From contig CANTAL010000099.1 of NCBI GenBank assembly GCA_947650365.1, forward strand, positions 496,001-560,000: DNA of 64,000 bases, written 5' to 3'. Both the position numbers and the translations under genes were made by a program. The notes below the pieces were generated by a model that did no database searches, was not told the origin of the DNA, and was given only the letters and a program-made list of their open reading frames with translations. Below are positions 13,960-28,651 of the stretch, piece by piece. The first letter of the stretch is position 1. Every line of letters begins with the position of its first letter. This stretch comes from Chamaelirium japonicum. Lineage: Eukaryota; Streptophyta; Magnoliopsida; Liliales; Melanthiaceae.

Positions 13960-14690
13960 TGGATCGTACGAATGAATTAGAATAGATTGTGCGAATGGAT
14001 TAGAATGGATCATACGATTGAGTAAGAATGGATTGTACGAATGAAATAGAATAGATCGTACGAATGAATTAGAATGGATCTTGCTAATGAATTAGAATTG
14101 ATCGTACGAATGAATTAGAATAGATTGTGCGAATGAATTAGAATGGATCGTACGAATGAATTGGAATGGATACATTCTTGCGAATGTATTAGAATGGATC
14201 GTATGAATGAATTAGAGTGGATACATTCGTACAAATGAATTAGAATGGATCGTACGAATGAATTAGAATAGATACATTCGTGCGAATGAATTAGAATGGA
14301 TCATATGAATGAATTAGAATGGATCGTTTAAGTGAATGCGAATGGATCGTGCGAATGAATTAGAATGGATTGTACGAATGAGTTAGAATGGATCGTACGA
14401 ATGAATTAGAATGGATACATTCGTGCGAATCCATTCTATTTCATTCGTACGATCCATTCTAATTCATTCGCACGATCCATTCTAATTCATTCATACGAAC
14501 CATTCTAATTCATTCGTACGATCCAGTCTATTTCATTCGTACGATCCATTCTAATTCATTCGCACAATCTATTCTAATTCATTCGTACGATCCATTCTAA
14601 TTCATTCGCACGATCCATTCTAATTCATTCATACGATCCATTCTATTTTATTCGTACGATCCATTCTTACTCATTCGTACGATCCATTCG
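13960..14690. repeat. Flip module B, copy 1
   Basis: An R arm carries the linked variants GCGAATGGATTAG, GATTGAGTAAG, TTGCTAATG, AATTGGAATGG and TTTAAGTGAATGCG, then the R-to-F junction at 14,430 and an F arm. The same order is found at 26,329-27,059 (offset 12,369) and 48,540-49,270 (offset 34,580). Both offsets are identical at two markers 440 bp apart. Confidence 0.88.
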
Positions 14691-15140
14691 AATTAGAATG
14701 GGTCATACGAATGAATTAGAATGGATCGTACGAATGAATTAGAATGGATCGTACGAAGGAATTAGAATGGATCGTACGAAGGAATTAGAATGGATATTAC
14801 GAATGAATTAGAATGGATACCTTCGTGCAAATGAATTAGAATGGATCGTACGAATGAGTAAGAATGAATCGTACGAATGAAATAGAATGGATCGTATGAA
14901 TGAATTAGAATAGATCGTGCGAATGAATTAGAATGGATCGTACGAATGAATTAGAATAGATTGTGCGAATGAATTAGAATGGATCGTACGAATGAATTAG
15001 AATGGATCGTACGAATGAATTAGAATGGATCGTATGAATGAATTAGAATGGATCGTGCGAATGAATTAGAATGGATCGTATGAATGAAATAGAATGGATT
15101 CGCACGAATGAATTAGAGTGGATCGTATGAATTAGAATCG

Positions 15141-16415
15141 ATCCATTCTAATTCATTCGTACGATCCATTCTAATTCATTCATACGATCCATTTTAATTC
15201 ATTCGCACGAATGTATCCATTCTAATTCATTCGTACGATCCATTCTAATTCATTCGTACGATCCATTCTAATTCATTCGCACAATCAATTCAAATTCGTT
15301 CGTACGATCCATTCTAATTCATTCGCACGATCCATTCTATTTCATTCGTACGATCCATTCTAATTCATTCGCACGATCCATTCTAATTCATTCATACGAT
15401 CCAATCTAATTCATTCATACGATCCATTCTAATTCATTCGCACGAATGTATCCATTCTAATTCATTCGCATGATCCATTCTAATTCATTCATACAATCCA
15501 TTCTAATTCCTTTGCACGAATGTATCCATTCTAATTCATTCATACGATCCATTCTAATTCATTCGTATGATCTATTCTAATTCATTCGCATGATCCATTA
15601 TAATTCATTCATACGATCCAATCTAATTCATTCGTGCGAATCCATTATATTTCATTCGTACGATCCATTCTAATTCATTCGCACGATCCATTCTAATTCA
15701 TTCGTACGATCCATTCTAATTTATTCGTACGATCCATTCTAATTCATTCGTACGATCCATTCTAATTCATTCGCACAATCTATTCTAATTCATTCGTACA
15801 ATCCATTCTAATTCATTCGCACGATCCATTCTAATTCATTCATACGATCTATTCTATTTCATTCGTACGATCCATTCTTACTCATTCGTACGATCCATTC
15901 TAATTCATTTGCACGAAGGTATCCATTCTAATTCATTCGTACTATCCATTCTAATTCCTTCGTACGATCCATTCTAATTCCTTCGTATGATCCATTCTAA
16001 TTCATTCGTACGATCCATTCTAATTCATTCGCACAATCTATTTTAATTCATTCGTAGGATCCATTCTAATTCATTACTACGATCCATTCTAATTCATTCA
16101 TACGATCCATTCTAATTCATTCGTACGATCCATTCTAATTCATTAGCACGATCCATTCTAATTCATTCGTATGATCCATTCTAATTCATTTATACGATCC
16201 AATCTAATTCATTCATACGATCCATTCTAATTCAATCGCACGAATGTATCCATTCTAATTCATTCGTACGATCCAATCTAATTCATTCATACAATCTACT
16301 CTAATTCATTCATACGATCCATTCTAATTCATTCGCACGAATGTATCCATTCCAATTCATTCGTACGATCCATTCTAATTCATTCGCACAATCTATTCTA
16401 ATTCATTCGTACGAT
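15141..16415 (+). repeat. F block
   Basis: This block begins at the AATCGATCCATTC junction and ends at ACGATCGTAGTAATG. It contains the TTTGCACGAAGGTATCC marker near 15,908 and the TCGTAGGATCC / TTACTACGATCC pair near 16,050-16,085. That pair recurs at 10,950, 18,082, 37,702 and 63,434. Confidence 0.85.
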
Positions 16416-16494
16416 CGTAGTAATGAATTAGAATGGATCCTACGAATGAATTAGAATACATTGTGCGAATGAATTAGAATGGATCTGGATCGTG
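16416..16494 (-). repeat. Shortest R block, about 80 bp
   Basis: Only about three R monomers are enclosed by F blocks. Edges are CGATCGTAGTAATG on the left and GGATCTGGATCGTGTATCC on the right. GGATCTGGATCGTGTATCC is the reverse complement of the GGATACACGATCCAGATCC junction found at 10,895, 37,647 and 63,319. The F-to-R counterpart of a common R-to-F junction is therefore used here in inverted form. Confidence 0.82.
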
Positions 16495-16560
16495 TATCCA
16501 TTCTAATTCATTCGTACGACCCATTCTAATTCATTCGCACGATCCATTCTAATTCATTCG

Positions 16561-16871
16561 TACGATCTAATCTATTTCATTCGTACAATCAATTCTAATT
16601 CATTCATACGATCCAATCTAATTCATTCATACGATCCATTCTAATTCATTCGTACGATCTATTCTATTTCATTCATATGATCCATTCTAATTCGTTTGTA
16701 CGATCCTTTCTAATTCCTTCGTACGATCCATTCTATTTCATTCATATGACCCATTCTAATTCATAAGTACGATCCATTCTAATTCATTCAAACAATCCAT
16801 TCTAATTCATTCGTACGATCCATTCTAATTCATTCGCACGATCCATTCTAATTCATTCATACGATCCAATC
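16561..16871 (+). repeat. Segment reused at the window's right end
   Basis: This segment matches 63,690-64,000 at offset 47,129, anchored by the rare TTCGTTTGTACGATCC (16,691 and 63,820), CATAAGTACGATCC and TTCAAAC variants. More variable than block A. The right limit is the window edge. Confidence 0.8.
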
Positions 16872-17717
16872 TAATTCATTCATACGATCCATTCTAATTC
16901 ATTCGTACAATCCATTCTAATTCATTCGCACGATCCATTCGCATTCACTTAAACGACCCATTCTAATTCATAAGTATGATCCATTCTAATTCATTCAAAC
17001 GATCCATTCTAATTCATTCGTACGATCCATTCTAATTCATTCGCACGATCCATTCTAATTCATTCGTACGATCCATTCTAATTCCTTCGTATGATCCATT
17101 CTAATTCATTCGTACGGTATGATTCATTCTAATTCATTCGTACGATTCATTCTAATTCAATCCATTATAATTCATTCGTACGTTCCAATCTAATTCATTC
17201 GTACGATCCATTCTTACTCATTCGTACGATCCATTCTATTTCATTCGTACAAATGAATTAGAATGGATTGTACGAATGAATTAGAATTAGAATGGATCGT
17301 ACAAATGAATTAGATTGGATCGTACGAATGAATTAGAATGGATTGAATTAGAATGAATCGTACGAATGAATTAGAATGAATCATACCGTACGAATGAATT
17401 AGAATGGATCATACGAAAGAATTAGAATGGATCGTACGAATGAATTAGAATGGATCGTACGAATGAATTAGAATGGATCGTGCGAATAAATTAGAATGGA
17501 TCGTACGAATGAATTAGAATGGATCGTTTGAATGAATTAGAATGGATCGTACTTATGAATTAGAATGGGTCGTTTGAGTGAATGCGAATGGATCGTGCGA
17601 ATGAATTAGAATGGATTGTACGAATGAATTAGAATGGATCGTATGAATGAATTAGATTGGATCGTATGAATGAATTAGAATGGATCGTGCGAATGAATTA
17701 GAATGGATCGTACGAAT

Positions 17718-18240
17718 GAATTAGAATGGATCGTTTGAATGAATTAGAATGGATCATACTTATGAATTAGAATGGGTCATACGAATGACATAGAATGGAT
17801 CGTACGAAGGAATTAGAAAGGATTGTACAAACGAATTAAAATGGATCGTATGAATGAAATAGAATAGATCGTACGAATGAATTAGAATGGATTGTATTAA
17901 TGAATTAGATTGGATCGTATGAATGAATTAGAATGGATTGTACGAATGAAATAGATTAGATCGTACGAATGAATTAGAATGGATCGTGCGAATGAATTAG
18001 AAAGGGTCGTACGAATGAATTAGAATGGATACACGATCCAAATCCATTCTAATTCATTCGCACAATCTATTCTAATTCATTCGTAGGATCCATTCTAATT
18101 CATTACTACGATCCATTCTAATTCATTCATACGATCCATTCTAATTCATTCGTACGATCCATTCTAATTCATTCGCACGATCCATTCTAATTCATTCGCA
18201 CGAATGTATCCATTCTAATTCATTCGTACGATCCATTTTA
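17718..18240. repeat. Segment reused at 63,010-63,600
   Basis: R monomers with the rare ATCGTTTGAATG, TACTTATGAATT and GAATGGGTC variants lead into the ACACGATCCAAATCC flip and an F arm. The match to 63,010-63,322 has offset 45,292. Beyond the flip the offset becomes 45,353 because the distal copy has about 61 extra bp containing a second ACACGATCCAGATCC junction. Confidence 0.82.
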
Positions 18241-19319
18241 ATTCATTTGTACGATTGTATCCACTCTAATTCATTCATACGATCCATTCTAATTCATTCG
18301 CACGAATGTATCCATTCCAATTCATTCGTACGATCCATTCTAATTCATTCGCACAATCTATTCTAATTCATTCGTATGATCAATTCTAATTCATTAGCAT
18401 GATCCATTCTAATTGTACGATTGAATTAGAATGGATTGTACGAATGAGATAGAATAGATCGTACGAATGAATTAGAATGAATACATTCATGCGAATGAAT
18501 TAGAATGGATCATACGAATGAATTAGAATGGATTCATTCGTGTGAATGAATTAGAATGGATCATACGAATGAGTAAGAATGGATCGTACGAATGAATTAG
18601 AATGGATCGTACGAATGAATTAGAATGGATCGTACGAATGAATTAAAATGGATTGAATTAGAATGCATCGTACGAATGAATTAGAATGAATCATACCTTA
18701 CGAATGAATTAGAATGGATCATACGAAGGAATTAGGATGGATCGTACGAATGAATTAGAATGGGTCGTACCGTACGAATGAATTAGAATGGCTCATACAA
18801 AGGAATTAGAATGGATCGTACGAATGAATTAGAATGGATCGTATGAATGAATTAGAATGGATCGTACGAATGAATTAGAATGGATACATTCGTGCGAATG
18901 AATTAGAATGGATCATATGAATGAATTAGAATGGATCGTTTGAGTGAATGCGAATGGATCGTGCGAATGAATTAGAATGGATTGTACGAATGAATTAGAA
19001 TGGATCGAACGAATGAATTAGAATGGATACATTCATGCAAAAGAATTAGAATGGATTGTATGAATGAATTAGAATGGATTACACAAATGAATTAGAATCG
19101 ATACCGTACGAATGAATTAGAATGGATCGAACGAATGAATTAGAATGGATACATTCGTGCAAAAGAATTAGAATGGATTGTATGAATGAATTAGAATGGA
19201 TCGTGCGAATGAATTAGAATGGATCGTACGAATGAATTAGAATGGATACATTCGTGCGAAAGAATTAGAATAGATCGTATGAATGAATTAGAATGGATCA
19301 TATGAATGAAATAGAATGG

Positions 19320-20265
19320 ATCGTACGAATGAATTAGAATGGATCGTGCGAATGAATTAGAATGGATCGTACGAATGAATTAGAATGGATCGCAGTAATG
19401 AATTAGAATGGATCGTGCGAATGAATTAGAATATGGATCGTACGAAGGAATTAGAATAGATCGTACGAATGAATTCGAATGTATCCTTTCTAATTCCTTC
19501 GTCCGATCCATTCTAATTCCTTCGTACGATCCATTCTAATTCATTCGTGCGATCCATTCTAATTCATTCGCACGATCCATTCTAATTCATTCGTACGATC
19601 CATTCTATTTCATTCATACGATCCATTCTAATTCATTCATACGATCTATTCTAATTCTTTCGCACGAATGTATCCATTCTAATTCATTCGTACGATCCAT
19701 TCTAATTCATTCGCACGATCCATTCTAATTCATTCATACAATCCATTCTAATTCTTTTGCACGAATGTATCCATTCTAATTCATTCGTTCGATCCATTCT
19801 AATTCATTCGTACGATCCATTGTAATTCATTCGCACGATCCATTCTAATTCATGCATACGATCCAATCTAATTCATTCATACGATTCATTCTAATTCATT
19901 CGCACGAATGTATCCATTCTAATTCATTCGTACATGTATGAATAAATTAGAATGGATCGTACGAATGAATTAGAGTTGATACATTCGTGCGAATGAATTA
20001 GAATGGATCGTACGAATGAATTAGATTGGATCGTATGAATGAATTATAATGGATCATGCGAATGAATTAGAATAGATCATACGAATGAATTAGAATGGAT
20101 CGTACGATTGAATTAGAATGGATACATTCGTGCAAAAGAATTAGAATGGATTGTATGATTGAATTATAATGGATCGTGCGAATGAATTAGAATGGATACA
20201 TTCGTGCAAATAAATTAGAATGGATCGTATGAATAAATTAGATTGGATCGTATGAATGAATTAGA
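19320..20265. repeat. Segment reused at 62,030-62,965
   Basis: The offset is 42,706, checked at AATATGGATCGTACG (19,430 and 62,136) and at TACATGTATGAAT (19,931 and 62,637). It contains R, F and R pieces in the same order, with more base differences than block A shows. Confidence 0.83.
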
Positions 20266-21613
20266 ATGGATCGTGCGAATGAATTAGAATGGATCGTACG
20301 AATGAATTAGAATGGATCGTACGAATGAATTAGAATGGATCGTACGAAGGAATTAGAATTGATCGTACGAATGAATTAGAATAGATTGTGCGAATGAATT
20401 AGAATGGATCGTACGAATGAATTGGAATGGATATATTCGTGTGAATGAATTAGAATGGATCGTATGAATGAATTAGAGTGGATACATTCGTACAAATGAA
20501 TTAGAATGGATCGTACGAATGAATTAGAATGGATACATTCGTGCGAATGAATTAGAATGGATCATACGAATGAATTAGAATGGATTCATTCGTGCGAATG
20601 AATTAGAATGGATTGAATTAGAATGGATCGTACGAATGAATTAGAATGGATCGTACGAATGAATTAGAATGGATTGAATTAGAATGGATCATACGAATGA
20701 ATTAGAATAGATTGTACGAATGAATTAGAATGGATTGTACGAATGAATTAGAATGGATCGTACGAATGAATTAGAATGGATCGTACGAATGAATTAGAAT
20801 GGATACATTCGTGCAAAAGAATTAGAATTGATCGTACGAATGAATTAGAATAGATTGTGCGAATGAATTAGAATGGATCGTACGAATGAATTGGAATGGA
20901 TACATTCGTGCGAATGACTTAGAATGGATCGTATGAATGAATTAGAGTGGATACATTCGTACAAATGAATTAGAATGGATCGTACGAATGAATTAGAATG
21001 GATACATTCGTACGAATGAAATAGAATGGATCGTATGAATGAATTAGAATGGATCATGGGAATGAATTAGAATGGATCGTACGAATGAATTTGAATAGAT
21101 TGTGCGAATGAATTAGAATGGATCATACGAATGAATTAGAATGGATCGTACGAATGAATTAGAATGGATCGTATGAATGAATTAGAATGGATCGTGCGAA
21201 TGAATTAGAATGGATCGTACGAATGAAATAGAATGGATTCGCACGAATGTATCCATTCTAATTCATTCGTACGATCCATTCTAATTCATTCGTACAATCC
21301 ATTCTAATTCATTCGCACGATCCATTCGCATTCACTCAAACGATCCATTCTAATTCATTCATATGATCCATTCTAATTCATTCGCATGAATGTATCCATT
21401 CTAATTCATTCGTACGATCCATTCTAATTCATTTGTACGAATGTATCCACTCTAATTCATTCATACGATCCATTGTAATTCATTCGCACGAATGTATCCA
21501 TTCCAATTCATTCGTACGATCCATTCTAATTCATTAGAATGGATCGTACGAATGAGTAAGAATGGATCATACGAATAAATTAGAATGGATTGAATTTGAA
21601 TGAATCGTACGAA
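19858..21613 (+). repeat. 1.76-kb segment shared with 3,044-4,799
   Basis: This is the other copy of the insert in block A copy 1, at offset 16,814. Here it continues on both sides without a break: before it lie F monomers with GTACGATCCATTGTAATTC, and after it R monomers with GTACGAATGAATTAG. It is therefore the more likely source, by inference. Confidence 0.88.
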
Positions 21614-22385
21614 TGAATTAGAATGGATCGTACGAATGAATTAGAATGGATCGTACGAATGAATTAGAATGGATTAAATTAGAATGAATCGTACGAATGA
21701 ATTAGAATGAATCATACCGTACGAATGAATTAGAATGGATCATACGAAGGAATTAGAATGGATCGTACGAATGAATTAGAATGGATCGTACGAATGAATT
21801 AGAATGGATCGTACGAAGGAATTAGAATGGATCGAACGAAGGAATTAGAATGGATAGTACGAATGAATTAGAATGGATACCTTCGTGCAAATGATTTAGA
21901 ATGGATCGTATGAATGAGTAAGAATGGATCGTACGAATGAAATAGAATGGATCGTATGAATGAATTAGAATGGATCATGCGAATGAATTAGAATGGATCG
22001 TACGAATGAATTAGAATAGATTGTGCGAATGAATTAGAATGGATCGTACGAATGAATTAGAATGGATCGTACGATTGAATTAGAATGGATCGTATGAATG
22101 AATTAGAATGGATCGTGCGAATGAATTAGAATGAATCGTACGAATGAAATAGAATGGATTCGCACGAATGTATCCATTCTAATTCATTCGTACGATCCAT
22201 TCTAATTCATTCGTACAATCGATTCTAATTTATTCGCACGATCCATTCGCATTCACTCAAACGATCAATTCTAATTCATTCATATGATCCATTCTAATTC
22301 ATTTGCACGAATGTATCCATTCTAGTTCATTCGTACGATCCATTCTAATTCATTTGTACGAATGTATCCACTCTAATTCATTCGT
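20935..22385. repeat. Tandem hairpin cassettes with 921-bp period
   Basis: Two successive cassettes each have an R arm, the GGATTCGCACGAATG flip (21,235 and 22,156) and an F arm bearing CATTCGCATTCACTCAAACG, CATATGATCC and TTTGTACGAATG. The spacing of 921 bp is one monomer longer than the 898-bp spacing of the equivalent pair at 42,003 and 42,901. Confidence 0.85.
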
Positions 22386-25300
22386 ACGATCCATTCTAAT
22401 TCATTCGTACGACCCATTCTAATTCATTCGCACGATCCATTCTAATTCATTCGTACGATCTAATCTATTTCATTCGTACAATCCATTCTAATTCATTCAT
22501 ACGATCCATTCTTATTCCTTCGTACGATCCATTCTAATTCATTCGTACGATTCATTCTAATTCAATCCATTCTAATTCATTCGTACGATCCATTCTTACT
22601 CATTCGTACGATCCATTCTAATTCATTCGGACGAATGAATCCATTCTAATTCATTCGTATGATCCATTCTAATTCATTAGCATGAATGTATCCATTCTAA
22701 TAAATTCGTACAATCCATTCTAATTCATTCATACGATCCATTCTAATTCATTCGCACGAATGTATCCATTCAAATTCATTCGTACGATCCATTCTAATTC
22801 ATTCGCACGATCCATTCTAATTCATTCGTACGATCCATTCTAATTCATTTATACGATCCAATCTAATTCATTCATACAATCCATTCTAATTCATTTGCAC
22901 AAATTTATCCATTCTAATTCAATCGTACGATCCATTCTAATTCATTCGCACAATCTATTCTAATTCATTCGCACGATCTATTCTAATTCATTCGTACGAT
23001 CCATTCGAATTCATTCGTACGATCCATTCTAATTCATTCGTACGATTCATTCTAATTCAATCCATTCTAATTCATTCGTACGATCCATTCTTACTCATTC
23101 GTACGATCCATTCTAATTCATTCGCACAATCCATTCTAATTCATTCGCACGATCCATTCTAATTCATTCGCATGATCCATTCTAATTCATTTGTACGATC
23201 GATTCTAATTCATTCATACGATCTATTCTAATTCATTCGCACGAATGTATCCATTCTAATTCATTTGTACGATCCATTCTAATTCATTCGCACAATCTAT
23301 TCTAATTCATCCATACGATCCATTCTAATGGATCGTACGTAAGAATTAGAATGGATTGTATGAATGAATTAGAATGGATCGTGCGAATGAATTAGAATGG
23401 ATCGTACGAATGAATTAGAATGGATACATTCGTGCGAAAGAATTAGAATAGATCGTGCGAATGAATTAGAATGGATCGTATGAATGAATTAGAATGGATC
23501 GTATAAATGAAATAGAATGGATCGTACGAATGAATTAGAATGGATCGTGCGAATTAATTAGAATGGATCGTACGAATGAATTAGAATGGATCGTACGAAT
23601 GAATTAGAATGGATACATTCGTGCAAATGAATTAGAATGGATCGTATGAATGAATTAGATTGGATCGTATAAATGAATTAGAATGGATCGTACGAATGAA
23701 TTAGAATGGATCGTGCTAATGAATTAGAATGGATCGTACGAATGAATTAGAATGGATAAATTCGTGCAAATGAATTATAATGGACTGTATGAATGAATTA
23801 GATTGGATCGTATAAATGAATTAGAATGGCTCGTACGAATGAATTAGAATGGATCGTGCGAATGAATTAGAATGGATCGTACGAATGAGTTTGAATGGAT
23901 ACACTCGTGCGAATGAATTAGAATGGATCGTATGAACGAATTAGATTGTACGAAGGAATTAGAATGGATCATACGAATGAAATAAAATGGATCATAATCT
24001 AATTCATTCATACGATCCATTCTAATTCATTCGCACAATCTATTCTAATTCATTCGTACGATCCATTCTAATTCATTCACACGATCTATTCTAATTCATT
24101 CGTACGATCCATTCTAATTCATTCGCACGAATGTATCCATTCTAATTCATTCATACAATCTATTCTAATTCATTCGTATGATCCATTCTAATTCATTCGT
24201 ACAATCTTTTCTAATTCATTCGCACGATCCATTCTAATTCAAACCACTCTAATTCAATCGTATGATCCATTCTAATTCATTCGCACGAATGTATCCATTC
24301 TAATTCATTAGAATGGATCATACGAATGAGTAAGAATGGATCGTACGAATGAAATAGAATGGATTGTACGAATGAATTAGAATGGATCGTACGAATGAAT
24401 TAGAATAGATTGTATGAATGAATTAGAATGGATACATTCGTGCGAATGAATTAGAATGGATCGTACGAATGAATTAGAATAGATCGTGCGAATGAATTAG
24501 AATGGATCGTACGAATGAATTAGAATAGATTGTGCGAATGAATTAGAATGGATCGTATGAATGAATTAGAATGGATTGTACGAATGAAATAGATTAGATC
24601 CTACGAATGAATTAGAATGGATCGTGCGAATGAATTAGACTGGATCGTACGAATGAGTAAGAATGGATCATACGAATGAATTAGAATGGATTGAATTAGA
24701 ATGGATCGTACGAATGAATTAGAATGGATCGTACGAATGAATTAGAATGGATCGTACGAATGAATTAGAATGGATCGTACGAATGAATTAGAATGGATCG
24801 TACGAATAAATTAGAATGGATCGTACGAATGAATTAGAATGGATTGAATTAGAATGAATCGTACGAATGAATTAGAATGAATCATACCGTACGAATGAAT
24901 TAGAATGGATCATACGAAGGAATTAGAATGGATCGTACGAATGAATTAGAATGGATCGTACGAAGAAATTAGAATGGATCGTACGAAGGAATTAGAATGG
25001 ATAGTATGAATGAATTAGAATGGATCGTACGAATGAAATAGAATGGATTCGCACGAATGTATCCATTCTAATTCATTCGTACGATCCATTCTAATTCATT
25101 CGTACAATCCATTCTAATTCATTCGTACGATCCATTCTTACTCATTCGTATGATCCATTCTAATTCATTCGCACGATCCATTCTAATTCATCCGTACGAT
25201 CCATTCTATTTCATTCGTACGATCCATTCTAAATCATTCACACAATCTATTCTAATTCATTCGTACGATCCATTCTAATTCCTTCGTATGATCCATTCTA

Positions 25301-26328
25301 ATTCATTCGTACGGTATGATTCATTCTAATTCATTCGTACGATTCATTCTAATTCAATCCATTCTAATTCATTCGCACAATCTATTCTAATTCATTCGTA
25401 CGATCCATTCTAATTCATTCGCACGATCCATTCTAATTCATTCATACGATCCATTCTATTTCATTCATACGATCCATTCTTACTCATTCGTATGATCCAT
25501 TCTAATTCATTTGCATGAAGGTATCCATTCTAATTCATTCGTACTATCCATTCTAATTCATTCACACGATCCATTCTAATTCATTCATACGATCCATTCT
25601 ATTTCATTCGTACGATCCATTCTTACTCATTCGTACGATCCACTCTAATTCATTTGCACGAAGGTATCCATTCTAATTCATTCGTACTATCCATTCTAAT
25701 TCCTTCGTACGATCCATTCTAATTCCTTCATACGAATGAGTAAGAATGGATAGTACGAATGAATTAGAATGGATCGTACGAATGAATTAGCATTGATCGT
25801 ACTAATGAATTAGAATGGAACGTACGAATGAATTAGAATGGATCGTATGAATGAATTAGATTGGAATGAATTAGAATGGATCGTGCGAATGAATTAGAAT
25901 GGATCGTATGAATGAATTAGAATGGATCGTACGAATGAATTAGAATAGATTGTGCGAATGAATTAGAATGGATCGTACGAATGAATTAGAATGGATCGTG
26001 CTAATGAATTAGAATGGATCGTACGAATGAATTAGAATGGATAAATTCGTGCAAATGAATTAGAATGGATCGTACGAATGAATTATAATGGATCGTACGA
26101 ATGAATTAGAATGGATACATTCGTGCGAATGAATTAGAATGGATCGTATGAATGAATTAGAATCGATCGTACGAATGAATTAGAATGGATCATGCGAATG
26201 AATTAGAATGGATCGTGCGAATGAATTAGAATGGATCGTACGACTGAATTAGAATGGATCGTACGAAGGAATTAGAATGGATAGTACGAATGAATTAGAA
26301 TGGATACCTTCGTGCAAATGAAATAGAA

Positions 26329-27059
26329 TGGATCGTACGAATGAATTAGAATAGATTGTGCGAATGGATTAGAATGGATCGTACGATTGAGTAAGAATGG
26401 ATTGTACGAATGAAATAGAATAGATCGTACGAATGAATTAGAATGGATCATGCTAATGAATTAGAATTGATCGTACGAATGAATTAGAATAGATTGTGCG
26501 AATGAATTAGAATGGATCGTACGAATGAATTGGAATGGATACATTCGTGCGAATGAATTAGAATGGATCGTATGAATGAATTAGAGTGGATACATTCGTA
26601 CAAATGAATTAGAATGGATTATACGAATGAATTAGAATGGATACATTCGTGCGAATGAATTAGAATGGATCATATGAATCAATTAGAATGGATCGTTTGA
26701 GTGAATGCGAATGGATCGTGCGAATGAATTAGAATGGATTGTACGAATGAATTAGAATGGATCGTACGAATGAATTAGAATGGATACATTCGTGCGACTC
26801 CATTCTATTTCATTCGTACGATCCATTCTAATTCATTCGCACGATCCATTCTAATTCATTCATACGATCCATTCTAATTCATTCGTACGATCCATTCTAA
26901 TTCATTCGTACGATCCATTCTAATTCATTCGCACAATCTATTCTAATTCATTCATACGATCCATTCTAATTCATTCGCATGATCCATTCTAATTCATTCA
27001 TACGATCCATTCTATTTCATTCGTACGATCCATTCTTACTCATTCGTACGATCCATTCT
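26329..27059. repeat. Flip module B, copy 2
   Basis: Matches 13,960-14,690 at offset 12,369. The R-to-F junction reads GTGCGACTCCATTC, a one-base change from the usual GTGCGAATCC. The F arm runs on into module C. Confidence 0.87.
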
Positions 27060-27500
27060 AATTCATTTGCACGAAGGTATCCATTCTAATTCATTCGTAC
27101 TATCCATTCTAATTCCTTCGTACGATCCATTCTAATTTCTTCGTACGATCCATTCTAATTTATTCATACGATCCATTCTAATTCATTCGTACGATCCATT
27201 CTAATTCCTTCGTATGATCCATTCTAATTCATTCGTACGATATGATTCATTCTAATTCATTCGTACGATTCATTCTAATTCAATCCATTCTAATTCATTC
27301 GTACGATCCATTCTAATTCATTTGTACGATCCATTCTAATTCATTCGTACGATTCATTCTAATTCAATCCATTCTAATTCATTCGTACGATCCATTCTTA
27401 CTCATTCGTACGATCCATTCTAATTCATTCGCACGAATGAATCCATTCTAATTCATTCGTATGATTCATTCTAATTCATTCGCATGAATGTATCCATTCT
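26798..27500 (+). repeat. F module C, copy at 26.8-27.5 kb
   Basis: A long ordered series of variants includes TTTGCACGAAGG, GTACTATCC, TTCCTTCGTATG, ATATGATTC, AATTCAATCC twice and CGCATGAATG. It matches 46,717-47,420 at offset 19,917. Parts of it match 40,970-41,430 (offset 13,928) and 60,210-60,650 (offset 33,155), each offset being constant at two markers 240 bp apart. Related stretches lie at 11,440-11,830 and 38,200-38,600. Confidence 0.87.
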
Positions 27501-27826
27501 AATTCATTCGTACGATCCATTCTATCTCATTCGTACAATCCATTCTATTTCATTCGTACGATCCATTCTAATTCATTCGCACGATCCATTCTAATTCATT
27601 CGCATGATCCATTCTAATTCATTCGTACGATCGATTCTAATTCATTCATACGATCCATTCTAATTCATTTGCACGAATGTATCCATTCTAATTCATTCAT
27701 ACGATCCATTCTAATTCATTCGCACAATCTATTCTAATTCATTCATACGATCCATTCTAATTTATTCGCACGATCCATTCTAATTCATTCATACGATCCA
27801 TTCTAATTCATTCATATGATCCATTC

Positions 27827-28651
27827 GTGCGAATGAATTAGAATGGATCATACGAATGAATTAGAATGGATCGTACGAACGAATTAGAATGGATCGTATG
27901 AATGAATTAGAATGGATCGTACGAATGAATTAGAATGGATCGTACGAAGGAATTAGAATGGATCGTACGAAGGAATTAGAATGGATTGTACGAATGAATT
28001 AGAATGGATACCTTCGTGCAAATGAATTAGAATGGATCGTACGAATGAGTAAGAATGGATCGTACGAATGAAATAGAATGGATCGTATGAATGAATTAGA
28101 ATGGATCGTGCGAATGAATTAGAATGGATCGTACGAATGAATTAGAATAGATTGTGCGAATGAATTAGAATGGATCGTACGAATGAATTAGAATGGATCA
28201 TACGAATGAATTAGAATGGATCGTATAAATGTATTAGAATGGATCGTGCGAATGAATTAGAATGGATCGTACGAATGAAATAGAATGGATTCGCACGAAT
28301 CTATCCATTCTAATTCATTCGTACGATCCATTCTAATTCATTCGTACAATCCATTCTAATTCATTCGCACGATCCATTCGCATTCACTCAAACGATCCAT
28401 TCTAATTCATTCATATGATCCATTCTAATTTATTCGCACGAATGTATCCATTCTAATTCATTCGTACGATCCATTCTAATTCATTTGTACGAATGTATCC
28501 ACTCTAATTCATTCATACAATCCATTCTAATTCATTCGCACGAATGTATCCATTTCAATTCATTCGTACGATCCATTCTAATTCATTCGCACAATCTATT
28601 CTAATTCATTCGTACGATCAATTCTAATCCATTCTTACTCAATCGTATGAT
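27827..28651. repeat. Hairpin cassette D (R arm then F arm)
   Basis: The R arm has GAAGGAATTAG doublets, GGATACCTTCGTGCAAATG, GAGTAAG and GAAATAG. The flip is GGATTCGCACGAATCTATCC, where other copies have GAATGTATCC. The F arm has CGCATTCACTCAAACG, CATATG, TTTGTACGAATGTATCC and CCATTTCAATTC. Other copies are at 21.7-22.4, 42.5-43.2, 43.9-44.8 and 57.75-58.7 kb, and shortened ones at 24.9-25.1, 45.9-46.5 and 50.9-51.4 kb. Confidence 0.85.
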